Assembly (NCBI RefSeq): GCF_003289965.1
Contig: NZ_QMBQ01000002.1
Span: forward strand, 620,001 to 684,000
Reading direction: 5' to 3'
Length of the DNA stretch: 64,000 bases
Origin: Mesorhizobium atlanticum
GTDB taxonomy: Bacteria > Pseudomonadota > Alphaproteobacteria > Rhizobiales > Rhizobiaceae
This document shows positions 33,545-43,926 of the stretch, one piece after another. Numbering within the stretch: position 1 is the first letter of the stretch; every line of letters begins with the position of its first letter. The position numbers were made by a program, and so were the translations under genes. The notes below the pieces were generated by a model. The model was not told the origin of the DNA, did not search any database, and was given only the letters and a program-made list of their open reading frames with translations.

Positions 33545-36358
33545 CTACTGCCCCAGCCGTTCGAGCAGCACGGGCACATGCACCTGATCGGATTTGTAGT
33601 TGCCGGTCAGCATGTACATCATGATGTTGACGCCGGCGCGCAGCGCGTAGACGCGCTGCATCGGGTCCGGCGGCACGGTCGGCAGCATCGGATCGCCGTT
33701 CTCGTCGACCGCCCAGGCACCGGCGAAATCATTGGCGGTGATCATGATCGGCGAAACGCCGTCGCCGGTGCGCACGGGTCGGTTCTCGGTGTTGCTGGCG
33801 TCGAGCGAGGCCTCGACCCAGAGCGGGCTGCCGCTGAAGCGGCCGGGGAATTCCGGAAGGATGAAGAAGGATTTGGTCAGCACGTGGTCCGACGGCACCG
33901 GTTCCAGCGGCGGTACGTTGAGATTGGCGAGGATGTCGCGCAGCCGCTCGGTTGCCGGGCTCGCCGAGCCGGCGCCGATGCCGTTGGAGAACTGGTCGCG
34001 CGTGTCGAACAGGACCGTGCCGCCCTGCTGCATATAGGCATCGATGCGGGCGATCGCCGCCTGGCTGGGCATCGGCGCCGATGCATCGATCGGCCAGTAG
34101 ATCAGAGGAAAGAAGGACAGCTCGTCCTTGGCGATGTCGACGCCGGCCGGCGGGCCGGGCTCGAGCGCGGTCTTCTCGATCAGAAAACGGGTGAGGCCTT
34201 CAAGGCCGGCGCGGCTGATCGAATCGACGCCCGGCTCGCCGGTGATGACATAGGCGATGCGGGTTTTTGAAATGTCGTCGATCGCCTGGGCGTCGCCTGG
34301 CTTCGAATCGTCGGCGCGGGCCAGATCGGCGTGGCCGAAGAGGCCACCCAGCACGACCAGAACGGCCGCTGTGGTCGCCACGGCCGCGCGGCGCGGCCGG
34401 CGCGCCAGCAGGCCGCCCATCCAGAACACGGCCAGAGTGTCGAGCGCCATCAACAGGAGCGCGACGGCGACCAGCGGGCCTTTAAGGTTCTCCGATTCGT
34501 CGAAGGCATAGGGGATGGCGCTCACCGGCAGCGAAACCTGTGGGCGAACAAGCGGCGCGAAGCTGCTCGACGCATCGAGAAGATTATGCGCGAAGACGCC
34601 GGTCTCGGAGCCGTAAAGGCCGGGCGGGTTCTCCAGCGTCACCGGCAGCGGACCAGCGCCGGGCACCAGCGGCCGGGCATCGGGCGAGGGCGGTGTGAGC
34701 ATGCCGTCGGCGCCGATCATACGGTAGGGTGCCAGCGACGCGGCAGTGGCTTCGGCATTGGCGATCGCCGCGCCCTGGTTGCGCGACAGCTGCACGACGC
34801 GCCGCAGCATCTCGACGAAAGTGCCGGAAATCGGCAGGTTCGACCAGGTCGCCTCCGGCGTGACATGGAAGAGCACCAGCGTGCCCTTGTCCTTTCTCAT
34901 GCCCGTCACCAGCGGCGTGCCGTCGGCAAGCGTGGCCCAGGTGCGCTCGACGATGTCGGGCGTCGGCTCGGCCAGAACCTGCCGGCTGACCGTTACCTCG
35001 GAGGGCGGGGAGAGATCGGCGAAGGGACCGTTCTTCGGGAATTCGGTGACCGCCTGCGGTGTCGTCCAGGACAGCGCGCCGCCGAGCGCCCGCTCGCCGC
35101 TGCGCAGCCGGACCGGCAAAAGGTCGTCGTCATTGCCGGCCGCGGCAAGACGTGGGCCGGCAAACCGCACCAGGGTGCCGCCCTTGTCGACCCAGTCGAC
35201 CAGACGCTGCTTGACCTGCTCCGGGATGGTGCCGACATCGGCCATGATGATCATCGCCGGCTTCTGGTCGAGAAGCTGCGGGATGGCATCGGCGAGATCG
35301 GCGCTCGACGGCTCGACCAGATCGGCAAAAGGCTGGAGGGCACGGCGGATATAGTAGAGCGGCGACAGAAGCGGCTGCGCCTGGTCGGCCTCGGTCTGCG
35401 ACAGAAGGCCTACGCGGCGGCGTTTGGAGCTCTCGTCCAGCACGCGCACGGCGCCGGCCTGGTGCTCGCCGTCGAGTGCGATCGAGGCGAAGTCGTTGCG
35501 CAGCTCGAAGGGGACCGCCATCGTCGCCGTCGCGGTGGCTTCGCCAGGCGCAAAGGTCAGCGTCGCATCGGCGATGCGGCGGCCCTTGTCGTCGAAGGCG
35601 CCCGCGCTGACCTGCGCCGGATTGCCTGGCGCGCGGATGGCGGTCAAGGCGAAGCCGTCGACCTGGTTGTCGGCGCCAATCAGGCCGGTCAGGGAGAGCC
35701 GGTCGGACGTGGCCCAGACCAGCCGCTTCGCGTTCTTTTCGAGCAGCATCTTGAAAGCCGCTTCGTCGCCTTTGGCGGCAAGGCCATCGGCGAGCACCGC
35801 AACGCTGGCGCCGGGCAGGCGCTCCAGCGCCGCGGCGACGCGGGCATAGACGGCGGGCCTGTCGGTCGGGATCGGCCGTGGCTTGGCGGCGCGCAGATGG
35901 TCGAGCGCGGCCGAGGCATCGAAGGGGCCGATCTCGGCGTTGGGCTTCTCGGCGGTGAAGGCGATCACGATCGGCACGCCGTTCGATCCGGCGTCGGCGA
36001 TCAGCCGCTGGGCGGTGGCGACGCGCTTGCCCCAGTCGGCGGCGCTTGCCCAGCTGTTGTCGATGACAAGCGCCACGGCGGAACCTTCCGCCGGCAGCTT
36101 TTCGCGCGGATTGAAGACCGGTTCGGCCAGCGCCATCACCACAAGCGCCGCCATGAGCAGCCGAAGCAGCGTCAGCCACCACGGGCTTTGCTGCGGGGTT
36201 TCCTCGCGTCTGAGGACCCGGGCCAGGATCTTCAACGGCGGAAAAACTTCCGTCTGCGGCTTGGGCGGGGTGAGCCTGAGCAGCCACCAGATCACCGGTA
36301 GCGCCAGAAGGCCCCACAGCACCATGGGCGCCCCGAAGGAAAGCGGCAGCCAGCTCAT
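33545..36358 (-). CDS. BatA-like/DUF4159 membrane protein
   Basis: 937 residues. The N-terminus has the BatA helices (PMVLWGLLALPVIWWLLRL, about 10-28, and LLRLLMAALVVMALAEPVF, about 64-82), then a VWA-like domain (VALVIDNSWASAADWGKR). The C-terminal 200 residues (RIAYVITGEPGVDSISRAGL onward) are a DUF4159 domain. Its start overlaps the DUF58 gene stop by four bases. With MoxR and DUF58 this is the core of the aerotolerance-type operon, thought to assemble or protect envelope proteins. Confidence 0.85.
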   Translation of the reverse strand: MSWLPLSFGAPMVLWGLLALPVIWWLLRLTPPKPQTEVFPPLKILARVLRREETPQQSPWWLTLLRLLMAALVVMALAEPVFNPREKLPAEGSAVALVIDNSWASAADWGKRVATAQRLIADAGSNGVPIVIAFTAEKPNAEIGPFDASAALDHLRAAKPRPIPTDRPAVYARVAAALERLPGASVAVLADGLAAKGDEAAFKMLLEKNAKRLVWATSDRLSLTGLIGADNQVDGFALTAIRAPGNPAQVSAGAFDDKGRRIADATLTFAPGEATATATMAVPFELRNDFASIALDGEHQAGAVRVLDESSKRRRVGLLSQTEADQAQPLLSPLYYIRRALQPFADLVEPSSADLADAIPQLLDQKPAMIIMADVGTIPEQVKQRLVDWVDKGGTLVRFAGPRLAAAGNDDDLLPVRLRSGERALGGALSWTTPQAVTEFPKNGPFADLSPPSEVTVSRQVLAEPTPDIVERTWATLADGTPLVTGMRKDKGTLVLFHVTPEATWSNLPISGTFVEMLRRVVQLSRNQGAAIANAEATAASLAPYRMIGADGMLTPPSPDARPLVPGAGPLPVTLENPPGLYGSETGVFAHNLLDASSSFAPLVRPQVSLPVSAIPYAFDESENLKGPLVAVALLLMALDTLAVFWMGGLLARRPRRAAVATTAAVLVVLGGLFGHADLARADDSKPGDAQAIDDISKTRIAYVITGEPGVDSISRAGLEGLTRFLIEKTALEPGPPAGVDIAKDELSFFPLIYWPIDASAPMPSQAAIARIDAYMQQGGTVLFDTRDQFSNGIGAGSASPATERLRDILANLNVPPLEPVPSDHVLTKSFFILPEFPGRFSGSPLWVEASLDASNTENRPVRTGDGVSPIMITANDFAGAWAVDENGDPMLPTVPPDPMQRVYALRAGVNIMMYMLTGNYKSDQVHVPVLLERLGQ

Positions 36359-37328
36359 GCGACCGCCTTTCCGGTGGTCTGCGGGGCATGACCTCTATCG
36401 GTCAGCCCTGCATGACCTTTATCGGTCAGCCCTGCATGACTGCCGTCGGCGGTCATTGCCATGTGGACGCGCACCAGCGCTTCGGAAGCGAGACGGTCCG
36501 TGTGATTGACGGTAAAGCTCCAGCCGAGACGCTTGCACCACGCGGCCAGCTCCTCGCGGCGGGCCCGGTAAAGCAGGCGGTATTCCTCGGCCAGCATCTC
36601 GGCGCGGCCGGCGGTCAGCTTGTCGCCGGTCTCCGGATCGGTGAACTCGGTGCGGCCGGCATAGGGGAAGGTTTCCTCGGCCGGGTCGGCGACCTCGATA
36701 AGATGCGCGCGCACGCCATGGCGAGCAAGCACCTCGAGCCAGGTCATGGTTTCCTCGACCGGGTCGAGGAAATCGCTGACGAGCACGATGTCGCAGAAGC
36801 GGCGGATGGCCGACAGGTCGGGTTTGGCCGGCAGCGCGGCGGCGTGGCTCAGCTGGGCGGCAATACGCTCGGCGCCGTTGCGGGCGGTGAACGGGTCGGT
36901 CAGGCCGGGCCAGGCGATGCGCTCGCCGCTGCGCGACAAAAGCTCGGCCAGGGCGAGTGCCAGCACCAGCGCGCGCGATTCCTTGGAAACGCCGGCGCCG
37001 GCGGATTTGTAGAGCATGGAAGGCGAGGGGTCGGCCCAGAGCCAGACCGTGTGCGCGGCTTCCCATTCGCGGTCGCGCACATAGGTATGGTCGTCCCTGG
37101 CTGAGCGGCGCCAGTCGATGCGCGAGGAATCGCCTTCGACATAGGGCCGGAACTGCCAGAAATTCTCGCCGATGCCGCGCTTGCGGCGGCCGTGCCAGCC
37201 GGCGATCACCGTGTTGACGATACGGCGTGCCTCGACCAGCAGGTCCGGCACCAGTGAAGCCCGCAACCGGCCGCGGGCGAGCGCGTCGCGCGTCGCAACC
37301 GGTGCCTGGACCTCGCCTATTCGACCCA

Positions 37329-37329
<1 letters not shown>
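36355..37329 (-). CDS. DUF58 domain protein
   Basis: 324 residues. The family core is GIGENFWQFRPYVEGDSSRI with the metal-site-like RIDWRRSARDD, followed by a VWA-like fold (VWLWADPSPSMLYKS). DUF58 proteins are partners of MoxR ATPases. The C-terminus carries a small 24-base tandem duplication (36387-36434) encoding SHAGLTDK and GHAGLTDR. It overlaps the MoxR gene by one base and the DUF4159 gene by four, so the operon is tightly coupled. Confidence 0.9.
36387..36434. repeat. 24-base tandem repeat inside the DUF58 gene
   Basis: Two adjacent 24-base units (36387-36410, 36411-36434) differ at one base and are followed by a partial third copy (CATGACT). They extend the DUF58 protein tail by eight residues per unit. 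Confidence 0.85.
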
Positions 37330-38333
<1,004 letters not shown>

Positions 38334-38487
38334 GCCGTTCGATCCTTGTGGTTGGAAATGCCGGCCTGCATTCTCAATGTCGCAGGATGCCGCGATTCGG
38401 CTTCGCCTGGCGCCTGCATTCGAACTTAAATCACAGACTTGGGCGGACAAGGCTGACAATCGGGACAACAGTGACTATTTCGTGACC

Positions 38488-39132
38488 ATGGCCGAACGCA
38501 GCGAACATCGTCAACAAAGCCCGAGCGCACAGAGCTTGACTAGCGCTACCGAGGCGCTCGGACTTGAGGCGCTGATTTCGCGTGCCGCCCGCGCGGGCAA
38601 GGGGCCGGCGCCGGTCGAGCGCTGGAACCCGGATTTCTGCGGCGACCTCGACATGGAGATCAAGGCGGACGGCACCTGGTTCTATCTCGGCACGCCGATT
38701 GGCCGCATGCCGCTGGTGCAGCTCTTTTCCAGCGTGCTGCGCAAGGATTTGGACGGAAAGACCTATCTCGTGACGCCGGTCGAGCGGGTCGGAATCCGCG
38801 TCGTCGACGCGCCCTTCATCGCCGTCGAAATGAATGCGTCCGGGAGCGGCGACGAACAAGTCATCACTTTCCGCACCAATGTCGGCGATGTGGTGACCGC
38901 CGGGCCCGGCCATCCGCTGCGCTTCGTCGACGAGAACGAAACCGGCGGGCTGAAACCCTATGTGCTGGTGCGCGGACGGCTGGAGGCGCTGGTGGCGCGG
39001 GCGGTGATGTATGAGCTGGTCGAGCATGGCGAGGAGATCGACATCGACGGCAAGGCGATGTTTGCCGTCCGCTCAGGCGGCGAGGTCTATCCGATCATGC
39101 CGGCCGACAAACTGAAACGGCTGAGCGCGTGA
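38488..39132 (+). CDS. DUF1285 domain protein
   Basis: 214 residues, MAERSEHRQQ onward. The core (PVERWNPDFCGDLDMEIKAD, GTWFYLGTPIGRMPLVQLFS, YLVTPVERVGIRVVDAPFI) matches the DUF1285 family of cytoplasmic proteins of unknown function. Its stop overlaps the Nudix gene start (TGATG), and the Nudix stop overlaps cca, giving a three-gene operon. It is divergent from the MoxR gene, with 154 bases between. Confidence 0.88.
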   Translation: MAERSEHRQQSPSAQSLTSATEALGLEALISRAARAGKGPAPVERWNPDFCGDLDMEIKADGTWFYLGTPIGRMPLVQLFSSVLRKDLDGKTYLVTPVERVGIRVVDAPFIAVEMNASGSGDEQVITFRTNVGDVVTAGPGHPLRFVDENETGGLKPYVLVRGRLEALVARAVMYELVEHGEEIDIDGKAMFAVRSGGEVYPIMPADKLKRLSA

Positions 39133-39764
39133 TGGACCAGGTGACGCGGGCGCCGTTTTCGATTGCGGATTTCCGGGCGCGGGCCGCCGCGCAGGCCGCG
39201 ATCACCCCTGGTGAGGATTTCGGCGATCATCGCTTCAATCCCGATCACCCCAGGCTCCAGCACGTCAAGCCGCTGCGGGACGCGGCCGTGCTCATCCCGG
39301 TCGTCGACCGCGCCGAGGGCGCCATGGTGCTGCTCACCAAGCGCGCCGAGAAGCTGCGCAGCCATTCCGGCCAGGTGGCGTTTCCGGGCGGCACGATCGA
39401 TCCCACCGACCCCGGCCCCGAGGCAACCGCGCTGCGGGAGACCTTCGAGGAGATCGGCCTCGACCGCGACCATATCGAGATCATCGGCCGCATGCCGGAT
39501 TATGTGTCGGGCAGCGGTTACCGCATCGTGCCGGTGCTCGCCGTCGTGCGTCCCGGCTTTTCGCTGACGCTCAACGCCGACGAAGTCGACGCGGCCTTCG
39601 AGGTTCCCTTGAGTTTCCTGATGGACCCGGCCAACCACACGCGCGACAGCCGCAGGTGGAACGATCTCGAATGGTTCTTTTACGATATGCCCTATGGCGA
39701 CCAGCGAATCTGGGGCGTCACCGCCGGCATCATCCGCACGCTGTATGAAAGGCTTTATGCGTGA
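39132..39764 (+). CDS. Nudix CoA pyrophosphatase
   Basis: 210 residues. The Nudix box starts at GGTIDPTDPGPEATALRETF and ends EEIGL; the extended NuBI-like region LRSHSGQVAFPGG before it is typical of CoA pyrophosphatases, which cleave CoA and oxidised CoA into phosphopantetheine and 3',5'-ADP. ATG 39132 shares a base with the DUF1285 stop (TGATG), and GTG 39129 is an alternative. The stop codon overlaps the GTG start of cca. Confidence 0.9.
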   Translation: MDQVTRAPFSIADFRARAAAQAAITPGEDFGDHRFNPDHPRLQHVKPLRDAAVLIPVVDRAEGAMVLLTKRAEKLRSHSGQVAFPGGTIDPTDPGPEATALRETFEEIGLDRDHIEIIGRMPDYVSGSGYRIVPVLAVVRPGFSLTLNADEVDAAFEVPLSFLMDPANHTRDSRRWNDLEWFFYDMPYGDQRIWGVTAGIIRTLYERLYA

Positions 39765-41029
39765 GCGTCGAGGTGTCCCTTTCGGGCCGGGCCGGTTGGC
39801 TTGGCGACAAGGCCCTGCAGCAATTGCTGGCCGCGCTGAAGCAGGGCGGCGAGGAAGCGCGTGTCGCCGGCGGCGCGGTGCGCAACACGCTGCTCGACCA
39901 GCCCGTGGCCGACATCGACATCGCCGCGACGACACTGCCCGAAGAGACCATCCGCCGCGCCGAGGCGGCCGGCTTCAAGACGGCGCCGACCGGCATCGAA
40001 CACGGTACCATCACCGTCATTGCGGGCGGCAAGCCCTATGAAGTCACCACGCTGCGCGCTGATATCGAGACCGACGGCCGCCGGGCGAAAGTGACTTTCG
40101 GGCGCGACTGGAAGCTTGACGCCGAACGGCGCGACTTCACCATGAACGCGCTCTATGCCGAGGCCGACGGCTCGGTCGTCGATCTTGTCGGCGGCATTGC
40201 CGATATCGAGGCGCGGCGGCTGCGTTTCATCGGCGACGCGGAGGCACGCATCCGCGAGGATTATCTGCGCATCCTGCGCTTTTTCCGCTTCTTCGCCTGG
40301 TATGGCGACGGCCGGCCCGATGCCGAAGGCTTGAAGGCCTGCGCCAGGCTGAAGGAGGGGCTTGCCCAGCTTTCGGCCGAACGCGTCTGGTCCGAGCTGA
40401 AGAAGCTGCTGTCGGCTCCGGACCCTTCGCGCGCCCTGCTCTGGATGCGCCAGGCCGGCGTGCTGACCGCCGTTCTTCCGGAAAGCGAGAAATGGGGCAT
40501 CGATGCCATCCACGGCCTGGCCAGGACCGGAAAGGATCTCGGCTGGGCCGCCGATCCGATGCTGCGGCTCGAGGCAATCGTCCCGCCCGATGCCGCGCGC
40601 ATGAAGACGCTTGGCGAACGGCTGCGGCTTTCGAATGACGAGGCCTCTCGCCTGCGGCATTGGGCGCTGACCATCGCTCCGGACGCGAAGATGACCGAGA
40701 CCGAACTGGCCAAGAAACTCTATTACGGCGACCGCGACGGCTACCTCGATCGTATTCGGCTGGCGCTTGCCGCCGCGCGGACGCGTGCCGTCGAGGACAA
40801 TCAGGCGATGATGGAGGCGGGCGGCCTTTCGCGCCTGCTCAACTTCACGCTGAAGTGGGCAAAGCCGGTGTTTCCGATCAAAGGCGCCGACCTGACGGGC
40901 CTTGGCGCGTCACCGGGGCCGAAGCTCGGCGCGACGCTGAAGAATCTCGAAAGGGAATGGGTCGGGTCGGGCTTCATGCTGGAACGCGACGCGCTGATGG
41001 AACGCGCCGCGCAGGCTCTGGAAATTTAG
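39761..41029 (+). CDS. cca: CCA tRNA nucleotidyltransferase
   Basis: 422 residues. The polymerase-beta-fold head has VAGGAVRNTLL and the metal-binding DIDIAA; RRDFTMNAL and the RR-DYLRILRFFRF segment read the nucleotide and tRNA. It adds or repairs the 3' CCA of tRNAs. The start is GTG 39761, overlapping the Nudix stop by four bases. It is the last gene of the DUF1285-Nudix-cca operon. Confidence 0.94.
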   Translation: MSVEVSLSGRAGWLGDKALQQLLAALKQGGEEARVAGGAVRNTLLDQPVADIDIAATTLPEETIRRAEAAGFKTAPTGIEHGTITVIAGGKPYEVTTLRADIETDGRRAKVTFGRDWKLDAERRDFTMNALYAEADGSVVDLVGGIADIEARRLRFIGDAEARIREDYLRILRFFRFFAWYGDGRPDAEGLKACARLKEGLAQLSAERVWSELKKLLSAPDPSRALLWMRQAGVLTAVLPESEKWGIDAIHGLARTGKDLGWAADPMLRLEAIVPPDAARMKTLGERLRLSNDEASRLRHWALTIAPDAKMTETELAKKLYYGDRDGYLDRIRLALAAARTRAVEDNQAMMEAGGLSRLLNFTLKWAKPVFPIKGADLTGLGASPGPKLGATLKNLEREWVGSGFMLERDALMERAAQALEI

Positions 41030-41054
41030 TTCCAGCGGGAGCGGACGCCGCCTG

Positions 41055-42077
41055 TCAATGGATCGCCACGGGAGCCAGCGCCCGCGAGAGACTTGCCTCG
41101 CCCTTGCCGTAGATGGACGGGTCGTAATTGGCCAGCGTGTCGGTGCGGGCCGTGTTGAGCAGGTCATTGGTGATCTGAACCGGCGTCGCTTTCGTGAACT
41201 TGCTACCGATGATCGCGGCGTAGCCCGAGATGATCGGCGCGGCGAACGACGTTCCGTAAAGACCGGTCTTGTCGCCTTCGACGCCGACCACCAGGAAGTG
41301 GCTCTGCACCTGCGTATTGGTGCCCGCGTAGTCGGAATACCAGGCAAGCTGAGCCTTGTTGGCCGTCGTGCCGTTCGTCGATAGCGCGCCGACGAAGATC
41401 GCCGTCGATTTGCCGATCAAGGCGAGGTCGAGATAGTCCTGCTGGCCGTTGATGGCCGCGCCGACGGCGACGGCGTCGTTGCCGGCCGCCTTGGAGACGA
41501 CGGCCGTTCCCCTGGTCGCATAGTTGATGATCGAGGCCTCTTCCGGGGCCCACCAGATCTGATTCACACTGTAGCCCGCGGTGGTGTACATGCCGTAGCT
41601 GAGGTTCAGCACGTTGAGACCGCGTGCCAGCGAGACGGCCGAACCCGTCGAGAAATCCTTGGAGCGGATGGTCGCCGATGGGGCGATCATGCTCGCTTCC
41701 TCGCGAGTCCATTCGCCGTGCCGCTGCGTCTGCACGCCGATGCCGAAATTGCCGGAGAAGCGCGACGTGCTGCTGAAGTCGTCGACCATGGTGATGGTGA
41801 CGCCCTGGCCCTTGTAACCGGTGGCCCATGCGGCGCCGACGTCGGGGCTCATCCAGCTCTGCACGGCCTGCGTCGTGCGCGCGACCGGGATCGTGGCGCT
41901 CACGCAGATGGAGGAGCCGCCATGACAGAGGGCGGCCATCTCGTCCGGGCTGAGAGCCTCCTGCGCCGAAGCAATCGGCGCCGAAAGCATGGCAAGGGCG
42001 GCTGCAACGCCCAACGTCATTCCCCAGTTCAACGGGGACCGGGACGGGCGTGAATTCAGGCACGAGATGGTGTTCAT
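41055..42077 (-). CDS. Secreted subtilisin-like (S8) serine protease
   Basis: 340 residues with a signal peptide (about 1-38, ending PIASA). The S8 triad can be placed: Asp99 or Asp100 (VTITMVDDFS), His120 (QRHGEWTREEASM) and Ser287 (GLYGTSFAAPIISG), plus the oxyanion Asn200 (SKAAGND). The His motif is unusual (HGEW rather than HGT), so activity needs testing. There is no autotransporter barrel. It starts 15 bases after a small outer-membrane-like protein gene, suggesting a secreted pair. Confidence 0.82.
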   Translation of the reverse strand: MNTISCLNSRPSRSPLNWGMTLGVAAALAMLSAPIASAQEALSPDEMAALCHGGSSICVSATIPVARTTQAVQSWMSPDVGAAWATGYKGQGVTITMVDDFSSTSRFSGNFGIGVQTQRHGEWTREEASMIAPSATIRSKDFSTGSAVSLARGLNVLNLSYGMYTTAGYSVNQIWWAPEEASIINYATRGTAVVSKAAGNDAVAVGAAINGQQDYLDLALIGKSTAIFVGALSTNGTTANKAQLAWYSDYAGTNTQVQSHFLVVGVEGDKTGLYGTSFAAPIISGYAAIIGSKFTKATPVQITNDLLNTARTDTLANYDPSIYGKGEASLSRALAPVAIH

Positions 42078-42092
42078 TTGCGGCTCCCGCGA

Positions 42093-42671
42093 TCAGAAAG
42101 TGAGACGATAATTCAACCAGAGATGCATGGTCTCCGGCTTGGCGCTGACCAGGTATTTCAAGGTTTCCTCCGGCGCCGTCATGCCCGCCGCGAGCCGGCA
42201 ATTGACGCTGTAGGTGCCGAGGTCCCCATAGTCGGCTTCGCAAGGCTTTTCAGTGAGGCCGCCGCCGATGGTCGAGGTGACCGAAAGCGATAGCGTGCTG
42301 TTCGGGTTGGGATGGATCTGGGTGAGAAAGCCAAGCTTCAGGCTAGGCCCGATGCTGTATTTCTCGGCTTGCTCGCCGGTGCCGAACCCCCAGAGAAGGC
42401 CCGTATCGGGCGTGATCTGAGTGAGGAAGTCGACATGCATGTCGACCCAGCTCGCGTGATACCAACGGCTGAAGGAGACCCAGCTTCCGCTCTGCAATTC
42501 ATAGCCGCCATTGCCGAGGCCCCTGGCCTTGTCGCTGAGCGGAGAGCCCTGATGGATATCGACGAGCGAGGTCGTCCATTCCTGGGCCAGTGCCGTGGAC
42601 GCAAAGGAAGGAGCGCACAGAAGGAGCGCCGCCGCGCAGAGACCTGCTCCGATGTTGGACCGCTCGCGCAT
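42093..42671 (-). CDS. Small outer-membrane-like protein, partner of the S8 protease
   Basis: 192 residues with a signal peptide (MRERSNIGAGLCAAALLLCA, cleaved near ALA). The mature chain has alternating aromatic and polar strands (GYELQSGSWVSFSRWYHASW, KLGFLTQIHPNPNSTLSLSV) and ends in NYRLTF, a terminal Phe of the outer-membrane barrel signature. Two cysteines (KPCEADYG, VNCRLAA) may pair. The ATG at 42671 begins the signal peptide; eight upstream codons are open. It is upstream of the protease gene and probably cotranscribed. Confidence 0.72.
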   Translation of the reverse strand: MRERSNIGAGLCAAALLLCAPSFASTALAQEWTTSLVDIHQGSPLSDKARGLGNGGYELQSGSWVSFSRWYHASWVDMHVDFLTQITPDTGLLWGFGTGEQAEKYSIGPSLKLGFLTQIHPNPNSTLSLSVTSTIGGGLTEKPCEADYGDLGTYSVNCRLAAGMTAPEETLKYLVSAKPETMHLWLNYRLTF

Positions 42672-42946
42672 GCGCGAAGCACCTCGCCCCACCACTCCGG
42701 CCGGCGCCTTGATGGCGAAGGGCTCCTCGGGCAGCCGCCTCTGGCCGGATCATATGCGGCAGAGTCGCACGCGGACCGTTACCGGGAAGTTATCCAAGCT
42801 GCTACGAATATAAGAATTTGCTTGAATTATGCGGAAAAATGCCTCCGCCGGCGATCCAAACGACCGCCCGCGGAGAGGGCATGCCGGAACCAACGTTTGG
42901 CTGTTGCCTGTCGGCTTGCGTGGTCCGAATTCGGCGATGTAGCCGC

Positions 42947-43132
42947 TTAGGCGGCGTCGCGGACCTTCTGGATGCGCGAGCGGATCGCCTCGATCATCGT
43001 CTCGCGGATGATGGTCTCGCCATGCGTTTCACGCATATGCTCGACGGCACGGCGCATGACCTCCGCTTCTTCCTCGGCGCGCGTGTGCCATTCACAGCCG
43101 GGGACCAGCGATCCGCATTGAAATTCCTTCAT
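42947..43132 (-). CDS. DUF1059 family small protein
   Basis: 61 residues, MKEFQCGSLVPGCEWHTR onward, with the family's two cysteines (QCGS, PGCEW) and a histidine pair (EHMRETHG), likely a small metal-binding domain. ATG 43132 is preceded on its strand by AGGAAAGG; the upstream open frame is not coding. It stands alone in a sparse region. Function is unknown. Confidence 0.85.
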   Translation of the reverse strand: MKEFQCGSLVPGCEWHTRAEEEAEVMRRAVEHMRETHGETIIRETMIEAIRSRIQKVRDAA

Positions 43133-43314
43133 GGGGGTTTTCCTTTCCTCGCGATGGGGCTGCTCAGCCAGAGCGCTCCAGCCATTTGTCTTCATGCAAT
43201 CCCGCCGAAAGCCGATGCGCGTTTTCGCGGGATTGCCCGGATGGATATCAATAACACACGCCGTCGCTTTCGGTTGCACGAAGAAGTGGCCGAGCGCGGT
43301 CGGCGTGGTAAAAG

Positions 43315-43353
43315 CATGAAACGAAGGGCGAAGCACTGGTGCTCCGCCCTTCG
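43315..43353 (-). terminator. Hairpin after the DUF1344 gene
   Basis: CGAAGGGCG (43322-43330) pairs with CGCCCTTCG (43345-43353), and the stem continues with AGCA/TGCT. On the minus strand it is followed by a TTTC run, so it may end DUF1344 transcription; the stop codon is about 57 bases before it. Confidence 0.45.
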
Positions 43354-43409
43354 CGCCGCCTGAGCCTGCTACGCCTCGCCGCGCGGTTTTCCTGGAATTG
43401 CTCCAGCCG

Positions 43410-43670
43410 TTACTTCATGACCTTGACGGCTTCGGCGATTTTTTTCTTGCCGCTCATGTCCCAGGACACGCGAACCTTCTCGCCGGCCTGAATGCCGGGA
43501 TCCTTGAAGGCCTTGGACAGGGTGAAGGTCGACCCATCGTCGAGAACCAGGCTCATGGCCGTTCCATCAAAGCTCTTCACGGTTCCGGTGGTGTGCTTGA
43601 CCGCCGCGAACGCGGCGCCACCGGAGGCGAGAAAGGCGGCCGCTGCCGCCGTCACGATAAGCTTGCGCAT
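43410..43670 (-). CDS. DUF1344 family small exported protein
   Basis: 86 residues with a signal peptide (MRKLIVTAAAAAFLASGGAA, cleaved after FA). The mature domain (TGTVKSFDGTAMSLVLDDGS, KVRVSWDMSGKKKIAEAVK) is a small beta-barrel like DUF1344 proteins. ATG 43670 follows AGGAGAG by six bases. It is probably periplasmic. Function unknown; a weak fragment of a dispersed repeat (about 43380-43405) lies after it. Confidence 0.82.
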   Translation of the reverse strand: MRKLIVTAAAAAFLASGGAAFAAVKHTTGTVKSFDGTAMSLVLDDGSTFTLSKAFKDPGIQAGEKVRVSWDMSGKKKIAEAVKVMK

Positions 43671-43926
43671 GGCATGCTCTCCTGGAATGCGGGCGCCCGT
43701 TGGATCAGGCACCCTCTTTGATCAGGGCCGTCAAGTCGCGTCGAGTCGCGGTCGTGGGACGCGATGATCGCCACCTCTGCCGCCGGCGCTTCCCGACCCG
43801 GCGACCTTAAATAACCCAATTTTTTCAAAAGGATATTAGACGAAAAAGATATCGTGCTCGCCACATTCCCTGCCAAGATTCGGCGAATGGGACAGCAATG
43901 CGGCCACGGCCGCGTTCACCGGATCG

